From Betaproteobacteria bacterium (GTDB lineage Bacteria; Pseudomonadota; Gammaproteobacteria; Burkholderiales; Casimicrobiaceae), in NCBI GenBank assembly GCA_016192065.1, contig JACPUX010000001.1:1-64000 (forward strand): a DNA stretch of 64,000 nucleotides, written 5' to 3'. Shown here in pieces: positions 15,908-24,009 of the stretch. The notes below the pieces were generated by a model, which made no database searches, was not told the DNA's origin, and saw only the letters and a program-made list of their open reading frames with translations. Each line of letters starts with the position of its first letter. Positions within the stretch are counted from its first letter, which is position 1. A program made the translations under genes and the position numbers.

Positions 15908-17470
15908 ATGTCTGTCCCAGTGACGCTGCAAACCCTGTTCCTAGCCCTCGTCTGGGTGTGCCAAGGCGCCGCCACCGCCGCCGTGGTCGAGTACTACACC
16001 CCCGAGCTACGACACTATTTCATTACCGCCAGTCCGGCCGAGCAGGCGCTGGTGGAGAGTGGGGCGATGGGTCTGTGGACCCGCACCGGCGGAAGTTTCG
16101 AGGCCGGCGGCGCCGACCCGGTTTGCCGCTTCTACGGCAATACCGCGCGCAACCCGGCGACCGGCGCGAGCTATGGCCCGAACTCGCACTTTTACACCGT
16201 GGACGCGGCCGAGTGCGCGGGTTTGCAAAGCGCCTATCGCGTCGACGCGCCGAGTTGGCAATTCGAGGGTTTCGGTTTCCAGAGCACCCGCAGCAGCGGT
16301 GGTCTGTGCGCGGCGCCGCTCTGGCCTGTATTTCGCGCGTATAACCAGGGTTACTGGCGCGGCATCGACTCCAATCACCGCCTCACCGCCGACCTCGGCG
16401 CCTACTTCGAAACCACCGCCGCGGGCTGGGCACCCGAAGGCGTGGTGATGTGCGCGCCTCCCGCGCCGGGCACATGCAGCGGCGCGCAACTGGCCTGGCT
16501 GGAGCAAGCCATGAACGCCACGCTCGCCATTGTGAACACCGACGCCGACTTCAGCCTGTCGCTCGAATCGTTCGACGGCCGGCGGTACCACTACGCGCGC
16601 GGCGGTGCGACGCCCGCGCGCAGCTACGAGTCCGCCTCGACTTCGAAATGGGTGAGCGCGGCGGTGATCCTGTCGTTGGTCGATCGCGGCTTCCTGAGCC
16701 TCGAGTCGCGCCCCCAGGAGTTCCTCGAGTTCTGGCGCCTGCCGGCCGATCACCCTGGGCAAGCGATCACTTTGCGGCAGCTCTTGGCCTTCACCTCGGG
16801 TTTCAGCGAAGAGCCCCTGTGCCTCAATCTGCCCAATGTCGATTTCGCCGCCTGTGTGCAGGGCATCTATCTGGCCAATCGCGATCGGCGGGTGGTGCCG
16901 GGCAGCGAATACCACTACGCCAGCAGCCATTTGCAGATCGCCGGGCTGATGGCGCTGCGAGCGCGCGGTCTGGCCGACTGGAATGAGTTGTTCGCCGAGT
17001 TCCAGGCCCGCACCGGCTTGTTTCCCACCAGCCGCTACGATCTTCCTTCGGCGAGAAATCCTCGGCTGGCCGGGGGCATGCACTGGACGGGCGAGGAGTA
17101 TCTGGGCTTTCTGCGAGCCCTGCGCGAGCGGCGCGTGCTCAGCGATCTCATGGCGGCGCAGCTTTTCAGCGACCAGCGCGGCACCGCCCGGGTGGCATAT
17201 TCGCCAGCGCTGGGCAGTACCGGCGCGGACTGGTCCTATGGCCTGGGCAACTGGCTGGAGTGCGCGAGCCCGGTTTACAACTGCGGACCGGGACTCCACC
17301 GCAACTCCAGTCCGGGCGCCTATGGCGCCTATCCCTTCATCGATTTCGCCCAGGGTTACTTCGGCATGTTGGCCCGCCAGGGCAGCTTGGGCACGGGTTT
17401 CGAAGGGGTGGCGGTGGTGCGCAGCATCGAAGCCTGGGCGGGAAAGTGGGCGCGGCGTAGCTGCCCCTGA
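15908..17470 (+). CDS. Secreted DUF5648-like / serine beta-lactamase-fold fusion protein
   Basis: A 520-residue exported protein. A signal peptide (residues 1 to about 24) is followed by about 165 residues of a DUF5648-like module (VVEYYTPELRHYFITA and SHFYTVDAAEC type repeats). Residues about 195-520 form a penicillin-binding/beta-lactamase-fold domain with a nucleophile motif STSK (SxxK), a YAS motif in EYHYASSHLQIAG, and the TLRQLLAFTSGF segment typical of class C-like esterases and peptidases. This suggests a secreted esterase or DD-peptidase rather than a resistance enzyme. The start at 15908 was chosen because the signal peptide begins there; a long upstream extension lacks one. Confidence 0.8.
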   Translation: MSVPVTLQTLFLALVWVCQGAATAAVVEYYTPELRHYFITASPAEQALVESGAMGLWTRTGGSFEAGGADPVCRFYGNTARNPATGASYGPNSHFYTVDAAECAGLQSAYRVDAPSWQFEGFGFQSTRSSGGLCAAPLWPVFRAYNQGYWRGIDSNHRLTADLGAYFETTAAGWAPEGVVMCAPPAPGTCSGAQLAWLEQAMNATLAIVNTDADFSLSLESFDGRRYHYARGGATPARSYESASTSKWVSAAVILSLVDRGFLSLESRPQEFLEFWRLPADHPGQAITLRQLLAFTSGFSEEPLCLNLPNVDFAACVQGIYLANRDRRVVPGSEYHYASSHLQIAGLMALRARGLADWNELFAEFQARTGLFPTSRYDLPSARNPRLAGGMHWTGEEYLGFLRALRERRVLSDLMAAQLFSDQRGTARVAYSPALGSTGADWSYGLGNWLECASPVYNCGPGLHRNSSPGAYGAYPFIDFAQGYFGMLARQGSLGTGFEGVAVVRSIEAWAGKWARRSCP

Positions 17471-17572
17471 AGCTCGCGCATAGCACCCGCCTACGCGCTT
17501 TCCGGCTTGCGCTGGCGCGGGTTTGGTGTTTTCATCCGGCCATGGGCCGTGGCCCGGCAGGGAGGAGCACCA

Positions 17573-17764
17573 ATGCGCAACGCGTCCAAGACCACCATTC
17601 TGATCGCCCTGTTCCTGCTGGGAACGGTGCTGTTCAACTACCCTTTGTTGTCGCTGTTCAATCTTCCCAGCACGCTGTTCGGGGTGCCGGTACTTTACGT
17701 CTATATGTTCAGCGCCTGGGCGGTGTTGATCGCCATGCTGGTCTATACCTTCGAGCACCACTGA
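17573..17764 (+). CDS. Small two-helix membrane protein preceding the sensor kinase
   Basis: A 63-residue protein with two hydrophobic segments (TTILIALFLLGTVLFNYPLLS and VPVLYVYMFSAWAVLIAMLVY) and a short charged C-terminus. The start follows a strong GGAGGAG site; the frame is open further upstream without one. It lies 10 bp before the SSF-type histidine kinase. A comparable small gene (cbrX) precedes cbrA in Pseudomonas, so it is probably a partner of the membrane part of the kinase. This is inference from position and topology. Confidence 0.75.
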   Translation: MRNASKTTILIALFLLGTVLFNYPLLSLFNLPSTLFGVPVLYVYMFSAWAVLIAMLVYTFEHH

Positions 17765-17774
17765 GGCGCACGTC

Positions 17775-20564
17775 ATGCTTCAGGGCTGGGTGATCGTACT
17801 CGTGGCGGCGGCCTACCTGGGGCTGCTGTTCGCCGTCGCCTACTACGCCGACAAGCGCGCCGACGCCGGCCGCAGCATCATCGCCAATCCCTATATTTAC
17901 GCGCTGTCACTGGCGGTTTATGCCACTTCCTGGACCTTCTACGGCAGCGTGGGACGCGCCGCCGCCGACGGCGTGGGCTTCCTGCCGATCTATATCGGCC
18001 CGACCCTGGGGGTGGTTCTGTGGTGGTTGGTCTTGCGCAAGATCATACGCATCAGCAAGGTCAACCGCATCACCTCGATCGCCGATTTCGTCGGCGCGCG
18101 CTATGGCAAGAGCCAGATTCTTGGCGGGCTGGTGACGGTGATCGCGATTATCGGCATCACCCCCTATATCTCGCTGCAACTCAAGGCCGCGGCGACCTCC
18201 TTCAACATCCTGCTCAGTTACCCGGTGCTCAGCGTACCGCCTCCGGCCGCGTCGATTCCGATCCTGCGCGACACCGCCTTCTACGTGGCGATGTCGCTGG
18301 CGGCCTTTACCATCCTGTTCGGCACCCGGCACCTCGACGCGGCCGAGCGCCACGAAGGCATGGTGGCGGCAATCGCCTTCGAATCCCTGGTGAAGCTGGT
18401 CGCCTTTCTGGCGGTCGGCGCCTTCGTAACCTGGGGCATCTACTCCGGATTCGGCGACATCACCCGCAAAGCCGCCGAGGTGCCCAAGATGGCGGCGCTG
18501 TTCACGCCTTTCAGCGGCGCCGGGCCGACTTATGCGAGCTGGATCGGCTTGACCGTGCTGTCGATGCTGGCGGTGATGGTGCTGCCCCGGCAGTTCCAGG
18601 TGGCGGTGGTGGAAAACGTCAACGAAAATCATTTGAAGAAGGCGATCTGGCTTTTTCCGGTGTACATGCTGGCGATCAACCTCTTCGTGCTGCCCATCGC
18701 CTTCGGGGGCCTGCTGCATTTCGCCTCGGGCCAGGTGGACGCCGACACCTTCGTGCTGGCTCTTCCCATGGCCGAAAAGCAGGAGCTGCTCACGCTCCTG
18801 GTGTTCATCGGTGGCCTGTCGGCGGCGGCAGGCATGGTGGTGGTGGAGACCATCGCCCTATCGACCATGGTCTGCAACGATCTGGTGATGCCCCTGGTGC
18901 TGCGTATCAAGGCGCTGCGCCTGGCCGAGCGGCAGGATCTGTCGGGGTTGTTACTGACCATCCGGCGCGGCGCGATCGTGCTCATCCTGCTGCTGGGTTA
19001 TCTCTATTTTCGGTTTGCCGGCGAGGCCTATGCGCTGGTTTCGATCGGCCTGATTTCTTTCGCGGCGGTAGCGCAGTTCGCCCCGGCGCTTTTCGGCGGG
19101 CTCTACTGGCGCGACGCCACCCGCCAGGGAGCGATGTGGGGCCTGAGCTTGGGTTTCATCGTCTGGGCCTACACCCTGATGCTGCCGGCGATCGTGCGCT
19201 CGGGCTGGCTGCCGGCCAGCATTCTCAGTGATGGGCCGTTGGGCATCGCCCTGCTGCGGCCCTCGCAGCTCTTCGGCTTGACCGGGCTCGACCAGATCAC
19301 CCACGCCCTGATCTGGAGCATGATGGCCAACATCGGCGCTTACCTCTTGGTGTCGATGATGACCCGGCCCTCGGTGATCGAGCAGGCGCAGGCCTCGCGC
19401 TTTGTCGATGCCTTCAAGCTCACCGGTGTGCATGGCGCGGCGCCGCTGTGGCGGGGCAGCGCGTCCCTGGCCGAGCTCAAGGGCCTGGTCAGCCGCTTTC
19501 TGGGGCCGGTGCGTGCCAAGGAAGTGTTCGCCACCCTGGCCACCGAGCGCGACCTCCACTCGGTCAACGATCTCGAAGTGGACGCTGACCTGGTGCATGC
19601 CGTCGAACGCCAGTTGGCCGGCACCATCGGCGCCGCGTCGGCGCGCATCATGGTGTCTTCGGTGGTCAAGGAGGAAGTGGTCGGCATCGACGACGTCATG
19701 GGCATGCTCGACGAGGCCTCGCAGGCGATTGCCTATAGCCACGAGTTGGAGGAGAAATCCCGCGAACTGGTGGCCGCCACCCGTGAACTCCAGGCCGCCA
19801 ACGAAAGGCTCAAGGAACTCGACCGCATGAAGGACGACTTCGTTTCCATGGTCTCGCATGAGTTGCGCACCCCGCTGACCTCGATCCGGGCGTTTTCCGA
19901 AATCCTTCAGGAAAACCCGGACCTTGACCCGGCCGAACGCCAGCGCTTTCTGGGCATCATCATCAAGGAAAGCGAGCGCCTCACCCGCCTCATCAATCAA
20001 GTGCTCGATCTGGCCAAAATCGAGTCGGGGCGCGCCGAATGGCATGTGGGCGTGGTTGATCTGGTGCAACTGCTGCGCAACGCCGCCGATACTACGGCGT
20101 CGATCTTCCAGGAAACAGGCGTGGAGTTGGTTTTGGAACTGCCTGAACACCCGCTCGCCGTGACCGCCGACGAGGACCGACTGACCCAGGTGGCGATCAA
20201 TCTGTTGTCCAATGCAGTGAAGTTCTCGCCCACCCACACCGGGCGGGTCACCGTGAACCTGCGCGAGGAAGGGCGGGCGGCCCGGGTCGATGTCTGCGAC
20301 AATGGTCCTGGGGTCAAAGCCGCCGATCGTGAATTGATCTTTGAAAAGTTTCGGCAAGCCGGCGACAATATGACCGGCAAACCGCATGGCACGGGTTTGG
20401 GTCTGCCGATCAGCCGCCAGATCATGACGCATTTGGGCGGGCACCTTTGGGTAAGTGACGCCGCCAAAGGTGGCGCGATGTTTTCCTTCACCCTGCCGCT
20501 GGCGGATGCCTCGAACCTAGCCGCAAAGGAGTGGCCGCATGACCAAGAAAGTGCTCATTGCTGA
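17775..20564 (+). CDS. Hybrid Na+/solute symporter-domain sensor histidine kinase (CbrA-like)
   Basis: A 929-residue inner-membrane protein. Residues 1 to about 530 are a sodium:solute symporter-family domain with around 13 membrane segments (SWTFYGSVGRAAADGVGFLPIYIGP near residue 55, RITSIADFVGARYG near 100). After a linker and coiled coil (SRELVAATRELQAANERLKELDRMKDDF) comes a HisKA domain with the phospho-acceptor in VSHELRTPL (His695) and an HATPase domain with NLLSNAVKFS, DNGPGV and GTGLGLPIS. CbrA-type proteins link nutrient sensing or transport to carbon and nitrogen regulation. The stop overlaps the response regulator by 26 bp, so the two form a two-component pair. Confidence 0.92.
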   Translation: MLQGWVIVLVAAAYLGLLFAVAYYADKRADAGRSIIANPYIYALSLAVYATSWTFYGSVGRAAADGVGFLPIYIGPTLGVVLWWLVLRKIIRISKVNRITSIADFVGARYGKSQILGGLVTVIAIIGITPYISLQLKAAATSFNILLSYPVLSVPPPAASIPILRDTAFYVAMSLAAFTILFGTRHLDAAERHEGMVAAIAFESLVKLVAFLAVGAFVTWGIYSGFGDITRKAAEVPKMAALFTPFSGAGPTYASWIGLTVLSMLAVMVLPRQFQVAVVENVNENHLKKAIWLFPVYMLAINLFVLPIAFGGLLHFASGQVDADTFVLALPMAEKQELLTLLVFIGGLSAAAGMVVVETIALSTMVCNDLVMPLVLRIKALRLAERQDLSGLLLTIRRGAIVLILLLGYLYFRFAGEAYALVSIGLISFAAVAQFAPALFGGLYWRDATRQGAMWGLSLGFIVWAYTLMLPAIVRSGWLPASILSDGPLGIALLRPSQLFGLTGLDQITHALIWSMMANIGAYLLVSMMTRPSVIEQAQASRFVDAFKLTGVHGAAPLWRGSASLAELKGLVSRFLGPVRAKEVFATLATERDLHSVNDLEVDADLVHAVERQLAGTIGAASARIMVSSVVKEEVVGIDDVMGMLDEASQAIAYSHELEEKSRELVAATRELQAANERLKELDRMKDDFVSMVSHELRTPLTSIRAFSEILQENPDLDPAERQRFLGIIIKESERLTRLINQVLDLAKIESGRAEWHVGVVDLVQLLRNAADTTASIFQETGVELVLELPEHPLAVTADEDRLTQVAINLLSNAVKFSPTHTGRVTVNLREEGRAARVDVCDNGPGVKAADRELIFEKFRQAGDNMTGKPHGTGLGLPISRQIMTHLGGHLWVSDAAKGGAMFSFTLPLADASNLAAKEWPHDQESAHC

Positions 20565-20907
20565 TGACGAGCCGAACATCGTGACTTCGCTGCAGTTCCT
20601 GATGGAACGCAACGGCTACGAAGTCCGCGTCGCACGCAGTGGTGACGAAGCTCTGGAGCAAGTCGGGACCTTTCTTCCCGACTTGGTGCTGCTCGACGTG
20701 ATGATGCCGGCGAAGAACGGCTACGAGGTTTGCCAGAAGATCAAAGAAAATGAGGCCTGGGCCAAGATCAAGGTGATCATGCTCACCGCCAAGGGGCGCG
20801 ATACCGAGGTATCCAAGGGTATTGCTCTGGGCGCCGACGCCTATACCTCCAAACCATTTTCCACCAAGGAACTCGTCACCAAAGTGCGCGAGCTTCTGGG
20901 CGAATAG
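20539..20907 (+). CDS. CheY-like single-domain response regulator
   Basis: A 122-residue receiver domain with no output domain. The acidic pair D9-D10, phosphorylation site D53 (LVLLDVMMP), switch Thr (MLTAK) and conserved Lys (SKPF) are all present. It begins inside the end of the histidine kinase gene with a good AAAGGAG site, so it is almost certainly phosphorylated by it. Without an output domain it must act by protein contact or by passing the phosphate on, which differs from CbrB, an NtrC-type transcription factor. Confidence 0.92.
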   Translation: MTKKVLIADDEPNIVTSLQFLMERNGYEVRVARSGDEALEQVGTFLPDLVLLDVMMPAKNGYEVCQKIKENEAWAKIKVIMLTAKGRDTEVSKGIALGADAYTSKPFSTKELVTKVRELLGE

Positions 20908-20913
20908 CGCATC

Positions 20914-22371
20914 ATGCAATTGCGCGACCCCTCGCTTCTGCGATCCCAGTGCTTTCTGGACGGTCGCTGGCAGGACGCCGAAGCCGGAGGCCGGCTGGAG
21001 GTCACAAACCCCGCCGACCGAACTCGGCTTGGCCACGTTCCCGCATGTGGAGCGGCGGAAACCCGGGCGGCGATCACCGCGGCCGCCGCCGCTTGGCCCG
21101 CCTGGCGTGCCCACAGCGGCAAGGAGCGGAGCGCCCTGCTGCGCCGCTGGTTCGACCTGGTGCTGGAACACCAAGAGGACTTGGCCCTGATTCTCACCTC
21201 CGAACAAGGCAAGCCGCTGGCCGAGGCCAAGGGGGAAATCGCCTACGGCGCCTCCTTCCTCGAATGGTTCGCCGAGGAAGCCAAGCGGGTTTATGGCGAT
21301 CTCATCGCCTCGCCGCAGACCGACAAGCGCCTGCTGGTCATGAAGGAACCGGTGGGGGTGTGCGCGGCGATCACGCCCTGGAACTTCCCGATCGCCATGA
21401 TCACCCGCAAGGCCGCGCCAGCCTTGGCCGCCGGCTGCCCGGTCGTGTTGAAACCGGCCGAGCAGACGCCTTTATCGGCCTTGGCGCTGGCCGTGCTGGC
21501 CGAACGCGCGGGGTTTCCGCCGGGGGTGTTCAACGTCATCACCGGCGATCCGGTAGCGATCGGCGCCGAGCTCACCAGTAGTCCCACGGTGCGCAAGTTG
21601 TCCTTCACCGGCTCCACCGAAGTGGGCCGACTGCTGATGCGGCAGTGTGCGCCGACGATCAAGAAGCTCTCACTCGAACTAGGCGGCAACGCCCCCTTCA
21701 TCGTCTTCGACGACGCCGATCTCGACGCCGCGGTCGAGGGCGCGCTCGCCTCCAAATACCGCAACACCGGCCAGACCTGCGTTTGTGCCAATCGCTTGCT
21801 GGTGCAGGATGGTGTGTACGAGGCCTTTGCCGGCAAGCTCGTGGATAAGGTACGTGGTCTCAAGGTGGGCGCGGGCACTGAATCGGGCGTCACCCAGGGT
21901 CCGTTGATCGATACCGCGGCCTTGGCCAAAGTGGAGGCGCAGATCGCCGACGCCCTTGCCCTGGGCGCGCGGCTTTTGCTGGGCGGCAAGCGCCACGACC
22001 GCGGCGGCACCTTCTTCGCGCCGACCGTTCTGGCGGACGTGACCCCGGCGATGTTGTGCGCACGCGAGGAGACGTTTGGCCCGGTGGCGCCACTCTTGCG
22101 CTTTGATACCGAAGCGCAGGCGATCACGCTCGCCAATGCCACGGAGTTCGGCCTCGCTTCCTATTTCTACAGTCGCGATCTGGGCCGCGTCTGGCGTGTG
22201 TCGGAGGCGCTGGAATACGGCATGGTCGGCGTCAACACCGGCATTATCTCCAATGAAGTCTCGCCTTTCGGCGGCGTCAAGCAGTCGGGTCTCGGGCGCG
22301 AGGGATCGAAGTACGGCATCGAGGACTTCCTCGAAATCAAGTATGTCTGCCTGGGTGGCATCAAGTCCTGA
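20914..22371 (+). CDS. gabD: NAD(P)-dependent succinate-semialdehyde dehydrogenase
   Basis: A 485-residue aldehyde dehydrogenase of the GabD type, which oxidises succinic semialdehyde to succinate in GABA degradation. The subfamily motifs are present: TPWNFPIAMITRKAAPALAAGC, SFTGSTEVGRLL, the general base in LELGGNAPFIVF, the nucleophile in NTGQTCVCANR, and EETFGPVAPLLRF. It starts 6 bp after the response regulator stop and is probably co-transcribed with the two-component genes, which would fit a role of that system in using small nitrogen or carbon compounds. No GABA transaminase lies beside it. Confidence 0.9.
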   Translation: MQLRDPSLLRSQCFLDGRWQDAEAGGRLEVTNPADRTRLGHVPACGAAETRAAITAAAAAWPAWRAHSGKERSALLRRWFDLVLEHQEDLALILTSEQGKPLAEAKGEIAYGASFLEWFAEEAKRVYGDLIASPQTDKRLLVMKEPVGVCAAITPWNFPIAMITRKAAPALAAGCPVVLKPAEQTPLSALALAVLAERAGFPPGVFNVITGDPVAIGAELTSSPTVRKLSFTGSTEVGRLLMRQCAPTIKKLSLELGGNAPFIVFDDADLDAAVEGALASKYRNTGQTCVCANRLLVQDGVYEAFAGKLVDKVRGLKVGAGTESGVTQGPLIDTAALAKVEAQIADALALGARLLLGGKRHDRGGTFFAPTVLADVTPAMLCAREETFGPVAPLLRFDTEAQAITLANATEFGLASYFYSRDLGRVWRVSEALEYGMVGVNTGIISNEVSPFGGVKQSGLGREGSKYGIEDFLEIKYVCLGGIKS

Positions 22372-22385
22372 GCATCAAAAAAAGA

Positions 22386-22405
22386 TGGGCAGCTTGCGCT
22401 GCCCA
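22386..22405 (-). terminator. Rho-independent terminator of the minus-strand gene
   Basis: An 8-bp stem (TGGGCAGC/GCTGCCCA) with a four-base loop is followed, on the minus strand, by a run of seven T. It sits between the convergent gabD and the minus-strand gene ending at 22509. On the plus strand the stem has no T-tract after it. Confidence 0.75.
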
Positions 22406-22508
22406 AGCCCCTTGGGGAGAGGTACGAGGAAAAAGTGCCCGCTTGCGTAATCCGGGGGGGAGGGGATCCGCCCGGTTGGGGTTGCGGGTCTTCTTCTTGG
22501 GGGATTAT

Positions 22509-23084
22509 TCAGGCCGCAGTGTTCGCCTCGAGGCGCTGCCTAGACGCCGTTGATTTCTTGGTTTGCCGCTTCAATCGAGCGGCCGGCTGATGGCGGCCTC
22601 TGCCCGAGTTCGAAGGCGCGCCGCGTTGCCGGACGCTGGCCGTACGGGAGGCCAGCGCGGATTCGACCGGCGGCACACCCCGCCCCGAGACGCCCAGGCT
22701 CACCAGGCTACCGCGCGCTTCATCGAGCACCATCACCGAGGCACGGCGCAGGCCCGGCGCCAACGGCGCGAAGCGCAGGCGCAGCTCGCATTGCGCGCCC
22801 GAGTCGAGCTCCGATCCGCAGTCGCTATCGATGCTCACGTCTCCGACCACCGACCAACTGCTCAAGCGGGTCCGCCCGCCCCCCGAATTGCGCACCGTGA
22901 CGCGACGGATCACGCCTTTTTGGCCAACCGGATGTTCCCCCAGGTCGACTTCGGCGGGAATGAACTGAATAGGGGTTTGCGCCTGCGCCGCCTGACTGGG
23001 CCACGGGGGGATCTCGGATCCGGCGAGCGCCGCACCGGGGCAGGCGCAGACCAAGGCCAGCAACGCCAGATACCAATCGCGCAT
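22509..23084 (-). CDS. Secreted Ig-like (choice-of-anchor D / ASPM-SPD2-Hydin type) protein
   Basis: A 191-residue protein with a signal peptide (MRDWYLALLALVCACPGAALA). Residues about 42-135 resemble the immunoglobulin-like ASPM/SPD-2/Hydin family (VDLGEHPVGQKGVIRRVTVRNSGGG, then CELRLRFAPLAPG). The last 50 residues are basic and disordered, with Ser, Arg and Lys. The start at 23084 follows a GGAGAAGGGG site; the frame is open far upstream but without one. Function unknown; the domain usually mediates protein contacts at the cell surface. Confidence 0.75.
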   Translation of the reverse strand: MRDWYLALLALVCACPGAALAGSEIPPWPSQAAQAQTPIQFIPAEVDLGEHPVGQKGVIRRVTVRNSGGGRTRLSSWSVVGDVSIDSDCGSELDSGAQCELRLRFAPLAPGLRRASVMVLDEARGSLVSLGVSGRGVPPVESALASRTASVRQRGAPSNSGRGRHQPAARLKRQTKKSTASRQRLEANTAA

Positions 23085-23230
23085 CCCCTTCTCCCTGCGT
23101 CCCTCGCCGACCACCTGTGGGCCATGGCGCCTGAGGAAGCAATGTACGCCTCCCCCGGGCCACGCCGCGCCGGAGGAATCAGTACCAGCGCTGCGGAATA
23201 TTCCGCAAAACCCGCGCTGGGACGCGCCGC

Positions 23231-23887
23231 TCACCAACTCAAGGGGAGTTTGCGGTGAATGGTGATGCTGCGATGATGAATGCTGATGTAGCCGCCCGCG
23301 GCGAGATCGCGAAGGAGGCGGCTGACCATGTCGCGCGAGGCGCCGATGCGGTTGGCGAGATCCTGCTGGCTGAGCTTCTCGGCCACCACCCACTCCTTGC
23401 CCTCGGGTTTGGCTAGTTGGTCGAGCAATTTCACCAAACGTCCATAGGTGTCGGAAAGGGCGAGTTGCTTGATGTTTTCCGTGGCGCGCCGGGCACGGTC
23501 GATCAAGCGGCCGATGAGGTGGAGGGCGAAATCGGGGTGGGCGGCAAGGAAGTCGCGTATTTCGCTGCGCGAGACCACCACACAAGTGCTCGGCTCAACG
23601 GTGAGGACCGAGGCCGAGCGCGGCAATCCGGTAAACGCCATTTCCCCGACGTATTCGCCTGGGCCGTGGAAATCGACAATCACCTCGCGCCCCACGGAAT
23701 TACTTAGGTACACCTTCACTTTGCCGGTGACGATGATGTAGAACGAATCGGTGGTGTCACCCTCGTTGATGAGGACGGTGTTGCGCGCGTAGCTGCGGGT
23801 CACGCCATGGGCGGCAATTCGTTTCAGCAGATCAGATGGCAGTAGATCAGGTGGCGAAGAAACAGCGCTCGGCGTGTCGACTTCCAT
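23231..23887 (-). CDS. Crp/Fnr-family transcriptional regulator
   Basis: A 218-residue protein with an N-terminal cyclic-nucleotide-binding domain (NTVLINEGDTTDSFYIIVTGKVKVYL, then FHGPGEYVGEMAF and PRSASVLTVEP), the dimer helix and a C-terminal winged helix-turn-helix with recognition helix SQQDLANRIGASRDMVSRLLRDL. There is no N-terminal cysteine cluster, so it is Crp-like rather than a Fnr oxygen sensor. The GE-plus-R..S arrangement (VGEMA, PRSASV) fits cAMP binding. ATG at 23887 follows a GGGGAGAG site. It is divergent from the adenylate cyclase gene 122 bp away, which suggests a local cAMP-sensing pair. Confidence 0.9.
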   Translation of the reverse strand: MEVDTPSAVSSPPDLLPSDLLKRIAAHGVTRSYARNTVLINEGDTTDSFYIIVTGKVKVYLSNSVGREVIVDFHGPGEYVGEMAFTGLPRSASVLTVEPSTCVVVSRSEIRDFLAAHPDFALHLIGRLIDRARRATENIKQLALSDTYGRLVKLLDQLAKPEGKEWVVAEKLSQQDLANRIGASRDMVSRLLRDLAAGGYISIHHRSITIHRKLPLSW

Positions 23888-24009
23888 GATTTGGTCTCTC
23901 CCCTCGACGATGTTCCCCCGCGGCAATGCTAGCATAGCTCGAAGGCGCGAGGGCGGCACTTTGCTGCTAGACTGCGAACGCCCCACTGAGCCCCGAAGAC
24001 GAGTTCGAC

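Noticed and set aside
16007..17776. 589-codon minus-strand frame opposite the beta-lactamase-fold gene
   Set aside because: Antisense shadow; the plus-strand frame has the signal peptide and catalytic motifs.
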